A stretch of DNA of 64,000 nt from Azospirillum sp. B510. GTDB lineage: Bacteria; Pseudomonadota; Alphaproteobacteria; Azospirillales; Azospirillaceae. Location: NCBI RefSeq assembly GCF_000010725.1, contig NC_013854.1, positions 1,889,001 through 1,953,000 on the forward strand, read 5' to 3'. Shown in pieces: positions 33,973 to 40,700 of this stretch. The notes below the pieces were generated by a model. That model was not told the origin of the DNA, searched no databases, and saw nothing but the letters and a program-made list of their open reading frames with translations. Numbering within the stretch: the stretch's first letter is position 1; the number at the start of each line of letters is the position of its first letter. The translations under genes and the position numbers were made by a program.

Positions 33973-34809
33973 TTATGAGTTCAGCGCGCCATAGACCTCC
34001 TCGGCGATTCCGGACAGGGTGTCCCTGTCGGCCTCGCCGGCGACGGCCAGAGCCAACCCATTGTCCTGCCAATACAAAGCGCGCACGCCGCCGTCCTGGG
34101 CGAAGCGGAAGGCCGAACCGGAGGTGTTGGGAGAGGGGCGGATATACAACGTGATGCGACGCCCGGCCGCATCCTCGTACATGTACATTGCAACAGGTCC
34201 AGCGGAATCCGCCAGCAGACGGCCGCCGATCAACTGATAGCCCCCCTTGGTGACCCTTGGGCAACGCATGCTCTTGCCCAGCCGCTTGGACAGCCAGTTG
34301 ACCAGATGCGCCTCCTCGTCGACGCCGATCTCGACCGGATGGCGGACCTCGACGGAAAAGACGCGGTGGGCGGCGACGGCGTCGGCGATGAAGTCGGCGG
34401 TCAGCGGCTCGCCCCCCCGCCCGGCCCAGCCCGGTCCGGCCATGCGGTCGCGCAGCAGCCAGCCGCCGGTCCCGCCGGCGACGAACATCAGGAGCGAGGC
34501 GGCAATCGCCGTTCCCCACCAGACGCCCCGGCCCCAGCCACGCGGAGCCCGGTCCGCCCGCTCCCCCCATTCCAAAGGATCACGCGCGAGGAAGGGCGGG
34601 GTCAGGCGCTCGGGCAGCGGTTGGTCGATCAGCGCCCCGAAGCTCTGGCCCAGCAGGGAGCGCTGGGCACGGTAGCGGTCGAAGCGCCGGGCGACCTCCG
34701 GATTGCCGGCGAGGTGCAGTTCGACATCGGCGAGCCGCTCCTCCGGCAATTCTCCGTCGAGCCAGGCATGCAGCTCGGCCTCGGTCACGGGATTGCGGGT
34801 GCCGCTCAT
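33973..34809 (-). CDS. Anti-sigma factor (membrane, non-zinc type)
   Basis: A 278-residue protein coupled to the sigma gene (TGATG overlap). The N-terminal sigma-binding domain (EAELHAWLDGELPEERLADV, then ELHLAGNPEV) resembles the ASD fold, but the usual HxxxCxxC zinc motif is replaced by residues lacking cysteine. One membrane helix follows (GTAIAASLLMFVAGGTGGWL, about residues 95-115). The ~160-residue extracytoplasmic part would sense the signal. The start giving MSGTRNPVTEAEL is well placed. It would hold the cognate ECF sigma factor inactive at the membrane; the signal is unknown. Confidence 0.85.
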   Translation of the reverse strand: MSGTRNPVTEAELHAWLDGELPEERLADVELHLAGNPEVARRFDRYRAQRSLLGQSFGALIDQPLPERLTPPFLARDPLEWGERADRAPRGWGRGVWWGTAIAASLLMFVAGGTGGWLLRDRMAGPGWAGRGGEPLTADFIADAVAAHRVFSVEVRHPVEIGVDEEAHLVNWLSKRLGKSMRCPRVTKGGYQLIGGRLLADSAGPVAMYMYEDAAGRRITLYIRPSPNTSGSAFRFAQDGGVRALYWQDNGLALAVAGEADRDTLSGIAEEVYGALNS

Positions 34810-35360
34810 CACTTGATCCTCCTGACGACCTGCTCGGTACCACCGTCCAGCAGGACCCTCAATTTCTCGCGCGCCCGCGCCAGCCGCGACATCACCGTCC
34901 CGATCGGCAGCTCCAGAACCTCCGCCACCTCGCGGTAGGACAACCCCTCCATTCCGGTCAGCAGCAGGATGGTGCGGTGCTCGTCGGTCAGCTGGGCGAA
35001 GGCGCGGACGAAGTCGCGCACCGCCCCGCGATCGGCCGGCGGGGCGCTGAGCGCCAGATCGTCGGCCAGGTCCTCCACCGGCACCTCGGCCCCGCGCCGC
35101 CGCCGGCCGCGCTGGGTGGAGATGTGCAGGTTGTGCAGGATCGTCATCAGCCAGCCGCCGAGCTTCGACGGGTCGCGCAGCGCATGGCGGTTGGCCAGCG
35201 CCTTCTCCACGCAATCCTGGACCAGATCGTCGGCGTCCGACCGGTTGCCCACCAGGGCGGTCGCGTAGCGCCGGAGCCGCGGCACATGGGCGGCGATGGC
35301 GCGGTCGTCGATGTCGGGCGGGGTCATGTCGGGTCCGGAAAGCGCGTCGTCACCCGTCAT
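34809..35360 (-). CDS. ECF-family RNA polymerase sigma factor
   Basis: A 183-residue sigma factor with only regions 2 and 4. Region 2 spans about 20-90 (LRRYATALVGNRSDADDLVQ, then LGGWLMTILHNL). Region 4 holds the HTH at about 125-175 (GLSYREVAEVLELPIGTVMS then RLARAREKLR). It is followed directly by its anti-sigma gene with overlapping stop and start codons, the standard ECF arrangement. The autoregulated promoter should lie within 35361-35402 or in the 3' part of the dehydrogenase gene, since the dehydrogenase stop is only 42 bases upstream. Confidence 0.93.
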   Translation of the reverse strand: MTGDDALSGPDMTPPDIDDRAIAAHVPRLRRYATALVGNRSDADDLVQDCVEKALANRHALRDPSKLGGWLMTILHNLHISTQRGRRRRGAEVPVEDLADDLALSAPPADRGAVRDFVRAFAQLTDEHRTILLLTGMEGLSYREVAEVLELPIGTVMSRLARAREKLRVLLDGGTEQVVRRIK

Positions 35361-35402
35361 GACGCCCCACCCCGCCGCTTTATTCCCGCAGCGCCCATGA
35401 TT

Positions 35403-36848
35403 TCACAAGCCCGGAGAGGAGAAGCCGGCCTTGCCGTCGAAATTGCTGAGATTCTCGGTCTGGGTGAAATCGATCCCCGCCGCCGCCAGCCGGCCCAACA
35501 GCTCGACGATCGCGCCATGCCGCACCGGGCCGTGCTGCGACAGGAAGCGGCAGCGCCAATGGTCGGTGCAGAAGACGCCGGCATTGCCGTCCGGCCACAC
35601 CCGCTGCGAGCGGTTGGAGATGCTGGTGAGCCGCAGCGCCTCGGTCGACAGCGGCAGGACCAGCTCGGCGAGATCGTCGGGCAGCCCGCCCGACCATTGC
35701 AGGAAGACGTCGACCCCGACCAGCTCCTTCAACGCCCGCACGCGCGGAGCCAACCGGTTGAGGCCGTCATAGGTCGGCCGCGCGGTGGAATATCCCACCG
35801 GCGGCATGGTGACCGGGGTCTGCCCCAAACGCTCCACCACCGCCTCGGCGAAGGCGGCGGTGCCGGCGCGCACCCGCCCCAGCCCGCGGGCGTAGATGTC
35901 CGCGGTGTGGATGCCGTCCTCGATCGTCTTCAGCCAGGCATTGTGGATGCGGGCGGCGATGTCGCCCTGGCCGATATGGACCAGCATCATCACCGCGGCC
36001 ATCAGCAGGCCCGACGGGTTGGCGATGCCCTGCCCGGCGATCATCGGGGCGGAGCCGTGGATCGCCTCGAACATGGCGCAGCTCTCGCCGATGTTGGCGG
36101 AGCCGGCCAGCCCGACCGAGCCGGTGAGCTGGGCGGCGATGTCCGACACGATGTCGCCATAGAGATTGAGGGTGACGATGACGTCGAAGCGCTCCGGCTG
36201 GTCGGCCAGCCGGGCGGCGCCGATGTCGACGATCATGTGGTCGGCCTTGATCTCCGGATAATCGGCGGCGATCTCGTAGAAGATCTTCAGGAACAGCCCG
36301 TCCGTCATCTTCATGACGTTGTCCTTGACGAAGGCCGTCACCTTCTGCCGGTGATTGGAGCGGGCGAAGTCGAAGGCGTAGCGGACGATGCGTTCCGAGC
36401 CCGGCCGCGAGATCAGCTTCACCGACTGGATGACGTCGTCGGTCTGCCGGTGCTCGATCCCGGCATAGAGGTCCTCCTCGTTCTCGCGGATGATGACCAC
36501 ATCCATGCGCGGATGGCGGGTGCGGACATAGGGATGGTAGGACACGCAGGGCCGCACATTGGCGAACAGGCCGAGCGTGGTGCGGGCGACCACGTTCAGC
36601 GACTTGTTGCCATAGCCCTGGGGCGTGGTGATCGGCCCCTTGAGGAAGACCCGCGTGCGGCGGATCGAGCCCCAGCCGGCGGCGTCCAGCCCGCCGGGAT
36701 GGCCGCGCTTGTAGACCGCCTCGCCGGCCGGAACCTCTTCCACCTTCAGCCGCGCGCCGGCCGCAGTCATCACATGAAGCACCGCGGCCATGATTTCCGG
36801 GCCGATGCCGTCGCCGGGGGCGACCGTGACGGGGGTGATATCGCGCAT
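35403..36848 (-). CDS. NADP-dependent isocitrate dehydrogenase, TIGR02924-like form with C-terminal extension
   Basis: A 481-residue member of the isocitrate/isopropylmalate dehydrogenase superfamily. The start at 36848 gives MRDITPVTVAPGDGIGPEIM. Substrate arginine region (FANVRPCVSYHPYVRT), IIRENEEDLYAGIEHRQTDD and the metal-binding signature NLYGDIVSDIAAQLTGSVGL are intact. After the ~335-residue catalytic core comes a ~140-residue extension (for example TYDGLNRLAPRVRALKELVG), as in the Rickettsia/Thermus-like class. Isocitrate is the likely substrate, but tartrate, homoisocitrate or other 2-hydroxy-acid use cannot be excluded. A type II icd is present 5 kb away. Confidence 0.85.
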   Translation of the reverse strand: MRDITPVTVAPGDGIGPEIMAAVLHVMTAAGARLKVEEVPAGEAVYKRGHPGGLDAAGWGSIRRTRVFLKGPITTPQGYGNKSLNVVARTTLGLFANVRPCVSYHPYVRTRHPRMDVVIIRENEEDLYAGIEHRQTDDVIQSVKLISRPGSERIVRYAFDFARSNHRQKVTAFVKDNVMKMTDGLFLKIFYEIAADYPEIKADHMIVDIGAARLADQPERFDVIVTLNLYGDIVSDIAAQLTGSVGLAGSANIGESCAMFEAIHGSAPMIAGQGIANPSGLLMAAVMMLVHIGQGDIAARIHNAWLKTIEDGIHTADIYARGLGRVRAGTAAFAEAVVERLGQTPVTMPPVGYSTARPTYDGLNRLAPRVRALKELVGVDVFLQWSGGLPDDLAELVLPLSTEALRLTSISNRSQRVWPDGNAGVFCTDHWRCRFLSQHGPVRHGAIVELLGRLAAAGIDFTQTENLSNFDGKAGFSSPGL

Positions 36849-36991
36849 GCACACACTCCAACGGGACGCGCGACCGTAGACGCAAACCGGGGCCCTTTTC
36901 AATGGTTGGAGCCAGCGACGGATCGCAGCAAGGGAAGAGGGGGCGGCGGCCGGCGGAATGGAACATTTGAAACACCGGGAGCGGTTTTCCC

Positions 36992-37030
36992 GGTGGCGTT
37001 CCATGGTGGCGTTCCATGGTGGCGCTCCAT
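36992..37030. repeat. Three tandem copies of a 13-bp unit
   Basis: GGTGGCGTTCCAT occurs twice exactly and a third time with one change (C for the first T of GTT). The array lies between the start of the dehydrogenase gene and the stop of the next gene. It may be a slippage-prone array or a repeated binding site. Confidence 0.85.
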
Positions 37031-37041
37031 GGTTCACCGGC

Positions 37042-37908
37042 TCAGCCGCCGCGCCGGGGGAAGGCGGCCGCCCCACCCCGCCGTTCCCGCGCCGAACCGA
37101 GATTGGGAAAGCGGTCGTCGGGGTTGAGGGTCCAGGGATAGACGCCCTTGGGTCCTTCGGCCTCGGGCCGGGCGAGGACGGCGGCGACCTCATGCGGATC
37201 GGGCGGGGTGCGTTCGCGAAGCGCGCCGGGGACGGAATCATCATCGAGATCGGCGGCGGCCAGACCGGCGGCGAAATGGGCGATGGGAGCATCCGCGCAA
37301 TCGGCCGCCGGGTCGGCCGCCGGGTGAATCGCCGGTTCGGGATCGGCGCCGGCCTCCCGCATGGGATCGGGCGCCGGGCTGGCGGGCGGCATGGTTTGGG
37401 ACGGCATGGTGTCAGGCGGGGCGGCGTCCCACCCGGCGGCGGCGGGACGGACGGTCTCGGCCGGCTGGCTGTCGAGCCCCTTGAACAGGCCGAGCCGGTC
37501 GGCCACCCAGCGGACGGTGGAGGGATCGCCGGCCGAAACCAGCCGCTCGATCTGCTCCGTCGCCAGGGCGCGGAGCGAGGCGAGGCGAAGCTCCGATTCC
37601 CGGTTCAGCGCCTGCCGCTCCCACCAGACCCGGTGGGTGAAGGCCGGCGACCCGTAATAGGCCCGCCACAGCGTGGTGCGGCTGCACCCCATGGCGCGGG
37701 CGACCTGCTGGAAGGAGGCGCCGCGCGCGAGCATGCCGGCGGCCATCACCCATTGCTCCTCGTGGAAGCGCGAACCGGGCACCAGCGAGCCGTCGGCGGG
37801 AACCGGCGGATCCTCGGCCCACCAGGGCAGGCCGGCGGCGGCGGCGTTGGCGGCGTTGTCGGGGGCGTTGGCGGCGGCCTTGTTGGGGGGCAGGCAATCG
37901 GCGGGCAT
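37042..37908 (-). CDS. HTH protein of unknown function with Ala/Pro-rich C-terminus
   Basis: A 288-residue protein with AGGAG seven bases before the ATG. Residues about 48-95 form a predicted HTH (WVMAAGMLARGASFQQVARA then MGCSRTTLWRAYYGSPAF), resembling resolvase-type or phage terminase small-subunit HTHs. A charged helix follows (LNRESELRLASLRALATEQI, then ERLV). The second half is low-complexity Ala/Pro/Asp with several MPPA- and DPA-type repeats. There is no terminase large subunit nearby, so a prophage role is unsupported. A DNA-binding role is inferred from the HTH alone. Confidence 0.6.
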   Translation of the reverse strand: MPADCLPPNKAAANAPDNAANAAAAGLPWWAEDPPVPADGSLVPGSRFHEEQWVMAAGMLARGASFQQVARAMGCSRTTLWRAYYGSPAFTHRVWWERQALNRESELRLASLRALATEQIERLVSAGDPSTVRWVADRLGLFKGLDSQPAETVRPAAAGWDAAPPDTMPSQTMPPASPAPDPMREAGADPEPAIHPAADPAADCADAPIAHFAAGLAAADLDDDSVPGALRERTPPDPHEVAAVLARPEAEGPKGVYPWTLNPDDRFPNLGSARERRGGAAAFPRRGG

Positions 37909-38372
37909 GGGGCGGCTCCTGGATCGGGTAGGCGATTACTCCCATTCCAACCCAGGTTTCAGGATATTGATAGGAAAATTATCATAATTTAGAAACCGCT
38001 GTCTTCGTCAGGCAGAGGCATGGCTTGAACCCGGGATGTGCGAAAAAATATTCTGATCAAAACTGGACGATGGCCAATATATCAAGAGAAATATGTGATG
38101 CTGTTTCGCCACACCAATCATAAGGCAAAACTCTCATCATACATTTGAACACATTACCTGAATTTGGAATTCACTCAATGGTATTATTTATTAATTATAA
38201 TAATAAACGACATGTACCAATATGATATTTTATAGAGCGCGAAAATGTGATTCATTTCGATTCAATGATTGAGTTGATATTATTTATATTTGAAATGATT
38301 ATGGTTACGCACAAAGGAACACACAATCTTGTGCATCGCATTATAACCAATCATTGTACAATGGAGTATAAG
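37909..38372. other. AT-rich intergenic island
   Basis: From about 37960 the base composition drops sharply (13 of 60 bases G/C in 38161-38220). No gene is seen; in-frame sequence upstream of the secreted-protein ATG lacks coding character. The region contains many TATAAT-like and TTGATA-like words, so a promoter for the downstream gene is likely but cannot be fixed. A lone tRNA T-arm-like motif near 38022-38033 is not part of a tRNA. Confidence 0.5.
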
Positions 38373-38723
38373 ATGCGTTCTTCTCTCAAGACGGCTATGA
38401 TTGGCACCGTTCTGGCCTTCGCGGCTTTTTCAGCCGGGGCAGCCCACGCCGACACTGTGACCATCACGTCCAATGCCAGCATCGCCTCGCCGGGTGAAAA
38501 TCTGTCGTCCAGCTTGAAATGGTCGCACGATCCGACCAGCCCCGAACTGATGATCCAGGTTGCCGGCAAGATCTGCACCCTGATCAGCTCGAAGAAGGCC
38601 GGAAGCTCCAATGGTTGCAATTACGCGCTGAACGTCGCGAACGACGGGACGATCACCGGCACACTGACCGCCGGCAACGCCCAATGCACCCCGTCGGCGC
38701 AGGTCGCCAGCAGCTGCAAATAA
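38373..38723 (+). CDS. Small secreted protein with four cysteines
   Basis: A 116-residue protein with a clear Sec signal peptide (MRSSLKTAMIGTVLAFAAFS then AGAAHA, cleavage likely before DTV). The ATG at 38373 has GGAG six bases upstream; an upstream ATG at 38361 would add four residues. The mature ~90 residues are Ser/Thr/Asn-rich and contain four cysteines (ICTL, GCNY, QCTP, SSCK), suggesting two disulfides in an extracytoplasmic beta-rich domain. No family is recognised. The gene itself has moderate GC but sits behind an AT-rich island, hinting at acquisition or special regulation. Confidence 0.65.
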   Translation: MRSSLKTAMIGTVLAFAAFSAGAAHADTVTITSNASIASPGENLSSSLKWSHDPTSPELMIQVAGKICTLISSKKAGSSNGCNYALNVANDGTITGTLTAGNAQCTPSAQVASSCK

Positions 38724-38799
38724 TGTGGTGAGCGCCGGCGGATCAAAGCCGCCGGCGACATCCGGCCAAGCCCCCTCCCCACGCTCATCGCGGAGCCCG

Positions 38800-38935
38800 G
38801 TCGTCGAGAGTGCGGAATTCGCGGCGGCCCCACACCTCTACAGCTCGGCGGAGGCGGCTCCCGTGCTGGCCGATGCGCACCCGCTCCGGGTTTCTGCCAG
38901 TAGCGGGCCGAATAAAGCGAGTTGCTACACGGGAG
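38800..38935 (-). pseudogene. Decayed fragment of a VWA (CoxE-like) gene
   Basis: Read leftward, about 32 codons translate as NPERVRIGQHGSRLRRAVEV then WGRREFRTLDDR. The intact VWA gene at 40701-41891 has NPEGVRIGQRESRHRRAVKV then WDRREFRNFDDR. Nucleotide similarity continues a little upstream (towards 38935) but with a frameshift, and downstream the frame meets a stop (CGATGA). The match keeps the reading frame while differing at many bases, so it looks like the relic of a paralogous gene rather than a very recent copy. It lies just downstream of the HemJ-like operon. Confidence 0.8.
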
Positions 38936-38979
38936 AACGTTGGAGACGGGCCGATGTAGATCGGCTGTGCCGCTGGATG

Positions 38980-39405
38980 TCAGTAGGGCTTTAAAACCAC
39001 GATAAGAACAATCACGATCATCGCGACGATGATCGCCGGCGGCGCGTAGCACGACATCGCCGCAGGCTGACCCGTCTGGCCAAGTTTCCGAAGCGTGCCT
39101 GCCAGCATTCCATGCAGCCCTGACAGGGCGACAACGAACACCAGCTTCATCATCAGCCAGGGCGAGCCGAACCAGCCGCCTTGCATCGCCACGGCCACCC
39201 CGAAAAGCCAGGCCAGCAGCATCGCCGGCGCGGTCACCCGGCGGTCCCAACGGCGCAAGGCGTCGATGATATCGGCATGACCTGATGTGTAAGACAGGCT
39301 TTTCGAGGTGGAAACAGCGGTGATGGCGATCGCCGCGCCAAACATCCCGCCGATCCAGACCATCACCGAAATTATGTGGAGCCCCTTTATCCATAGATAG
39401 GTCAT
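38980..39405 (-). CDS. HemJ/CopD-like membrane protein
   Basis: A 141-residue protein with four membrane helices. The N-terminal WIKGLHIISVMVWIGGMF, with a helix-1 histidine (His10), and later RRWDRRVTAPAMLLAWLFGV and SPWLMMKLVFVVALSGLHGM match the layout of the HemJ/CopD-like family. HemJ is the haem-binding protoporphyrinogen oxidase of many alphaproteobacteria and is usually of similar length. The C-terminal helix (PPAIIVAMIVIVLIVVLKP) is typical. It could be a true HemJ or a paralogue with another redox or copper role. It is the last gene of a four-gene leftward operon, nine bases after the DUF3817 gene. Confidence 0.75.
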   Translation of the reverse strand: MTYLWIKGLHIISVMVWIGGMFGAAIAITAVSTSKSLSYTSGHADIIDALRRWDRRVTAPAMLLAWLFGVAVAMQGGWFGSPWLMMKLVFVVALSGLHGMLAGTLRKLGQTGQPAAMSCYAPPAIIVAMIVIVLIVVLKPY

Positions 39406-39414
39406 GACGGCGCC

Positions 39415-39759
39415 TCAAACGGTCGAAGCGAGCGCCGCTCGCCGGCTCAGGGTGCGCGCGCTGACGAAGGCGCCGAAGGGGAGCATGGCGGCGATGAGGA
39501 GCTTGATCATCTCGCCCCGCGACCAGCCGCCGGCCGCCACCATCCGGACCAGCATCCAGAGATAGGTCAGGAAAGCGAGACCGTGGATCGGCCCGATCGC
39601 CCGCACGGCATCAGGAAAATCGGCGAAATGCTTCAGCGGCACGGCCACGAAGAGCAGGAGGATCAGCGTGCCTCCCTCAACGAGGCAGGCTATCCGCATC
39701 CGCAGCATCTGCCGGCGATCCTCCATATCGGATCCCACATCGGTTTCCGGCGCCATCAT
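39415..39759 (-). CDS. DUF3817 family membrane protein
   Basis: A 114-residue protein with three membrane helices. The pattern LRMRIACLVEGGTLILLLFV, AVPLKHFADFPDAVRAIGPI then HGLAFLTYLWMLVRM is that of DUF3817. The start ATGATG overlaps the stop of the preceding gene, so translation is coupled and either ATG may be used. DUF3817 has no known function; it contains a conserved His in GPIHGLAF that could bind a metal or haem. Its partner in this operon is the HemJ/CopD-like protein. Confidence 0.8.
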   Translation of the reverse strand: MMAPETDVGSDMEDRRQMLRMRIACLVEGGTLILLLFVAVPLKHFADFPDAVRAIGPIHGLAFLTYLWMLVRMVAAGGWSRGEMIKLLIAAMLPFGAFVSARTLSRRAALASTV

Positions 39760-40019
39760 CCGACATCCTTCAGGACTTTCTCCACGCTGGCGAGCCGGCC
39801 CTCGATCTGCGTGACGCTGCCCCGGATCGAAGCCAGGGTCGCGGTCAGTTCCTCCTGCGCCTTGAGCGTCCGTTCGGCAAGGTCGCGATATGCGGCGTCG
39901 CCGGCGATCTGCATCCGGGCCCGGCGGGCGGATGAGACATACTTCATCGCGAAAATCAGAAGGATCGTGACGAGGACGAGGATCGTGACGAGAAGGAAAT
40001 AGGATTCTTTGCCGATCAT
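39756..40019 (-). CDS. Membrane-anchored coiled-coil protein
   Basis: An 87-residue protein with one N-terminal membrane helix (YFLLVTILVLVTILLIFAM) and a cytoplasmic coiled coil (about 35-85: YRDLAERTLKAQEELTATLA then SIRGSVTQIEGRLASVEKVL). No enzyme motif is present. Small proteins of this layout act as scaffolds or sensors. It starts 11 bases after the winged-helix gene and overlaps the DUF3817 gene, so it is an integral member of the operon. Confidence 0.7.
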   Translation of the reverse strand: MIGKESYFLLVTILVLVTILLIFAMKYVSSARRARMQIAGDAAYRDLAERTLKAQEELTATLASIRGSVTQIEGRLASVEKVLKDVG

Positions 40020-40030
40020 CGGAGGCTCCT

Positions 40031-40357
40031 TCAGGAGGCGGAATTTCTGGTGGTTGCGGTCAGGGAAGACGCGGCCGCGGCGATCACCGCAGGCGTCAGT
40101 TCAATCGCGAATGAGGCGACTTCGAAGAAATTGAGGGCTTTCCCATCGGACGAGACCTCAAGCCGGCTGGTGACGAGACCCGCCTCCTCAAGTTTCCGCA
40201 AATGGAGGTGCAGAAGCGGACGGCTGATGCCGATCTCCCGCGCCAACTGGCTGACATAGGTTCGCCCCATGACGCTCAGCGTCGCGACGATCCGCAGCCG
40301 GTGCGGGTTCGCCAGCGCCGACAGCATCTCAAGCAATTGGTCGCCGCTACGGGTCAT
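40031..40357 (-). CDS. Winged-helix (ArsR-like) transcriptional regulator
   Basis: A 108-residue DNA-binding protein. The domain starts LLEMLSALANPHRLRIVATL, the ArsR-type N-terminus, with recognition helices in YVSQLAREIGISRPLLHLHL then RKLEEAGLV. No cysteine metal-binding box (ELCVCDL type) is present, so it is not a classical arsenic or cadmium sensor. The C-terminal ~30 residues form a helix (FAIELTPAVIAAAASSL). It is the first gene of the four-gene operon and lies just downstream of an imperfect palindrome that may be its own operator. Confidence 0.82.
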   Translation of the reverse strand: MTRSGDQLLEMLSALANPHRLRIVATLSVMGRTYVSQLAREIGISRPLLHLHLRKLEEAGLVTSRLEVSSDGKALNFFEVASFAIELTPAVIAAAASSLTATTRNSAS

Positions 40358-40370
40358 GTCCGCTCCGCCT

Positions 40371-40400
40371 TTTACCAGTAATATTTTTCTTACAGGTTAA
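40371..40400. promoter_or_regulatory. Imperfect palindrome before the winged-helix gene, candidate operator
   Basis: TTTACCAGTAA (40371-40381) and TTACAGGTTAA (40390-40400) form an 11-8-11 inverted repeat with nine matching positions of eleven. It lies 14-43 bases upstream of the winged-helix start codon, overlapping where a promoter or leader would be. The AT-rich spacer contains ATATTT. The geometry suits a dimeric winged-helix repressor acting on its own operon. Confidence 0.55.
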
Positions 40401-40700
40401 TCGCCCAACCCGTCAAGAAAAACTGATAGGTGGAAGATTTCTCTTTCAAAATTGATTTGACCGTCCGCGCCCGAGGTGAGGCGGCACGCATACGCTTGCC
40501 CCGCGTGCGTGTGGCACGCCGGCCTGAGGTTGATGGTGGCCGAAGGTGACCGGGACAACCGACGAGCGGCCCGACGGGAATGGTCCTCGAACGCGAACCC
40601 TGTCGAGCGATGGCGTCCGCACGCCGCAAGCCGAGAGGGGCAGAGCCGACAGAAGCGGAGCCGACATCACCGCCCATCACCATATGGACGGCGGATTCTC
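40401..40700. other. Intergenic region between the winged-helix operon and VWA gene
   Basis: No gene is visible. Together with the palindrome it makes a 343-base gap. The left part holds the promoter of the leftward operon. The right part, near 40620-40660, contains a short imperfect repeat of GAGCCGACA (two copies 18 bases apart) and is the 3' flank of the VWA gene; no clear terminator stem was seen. Confidence 0.4.

Noticed and set aside
38015..38045. tRNA T-arm-like sequence GGGTTCAAGCC on the leftward strand
   Set aside because: The stem does not pair properly, and no anticodon, D-arm or acceptor stem is found nearby. At most it is a scar; no tRNA or attachment site is claimed.
37042..38723. 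Prophage or integrative element
   Set aside because: Apart from one terminase-like HTH and an AT-rich stretch there is no integrase, capsid, portal or attachment repeat.
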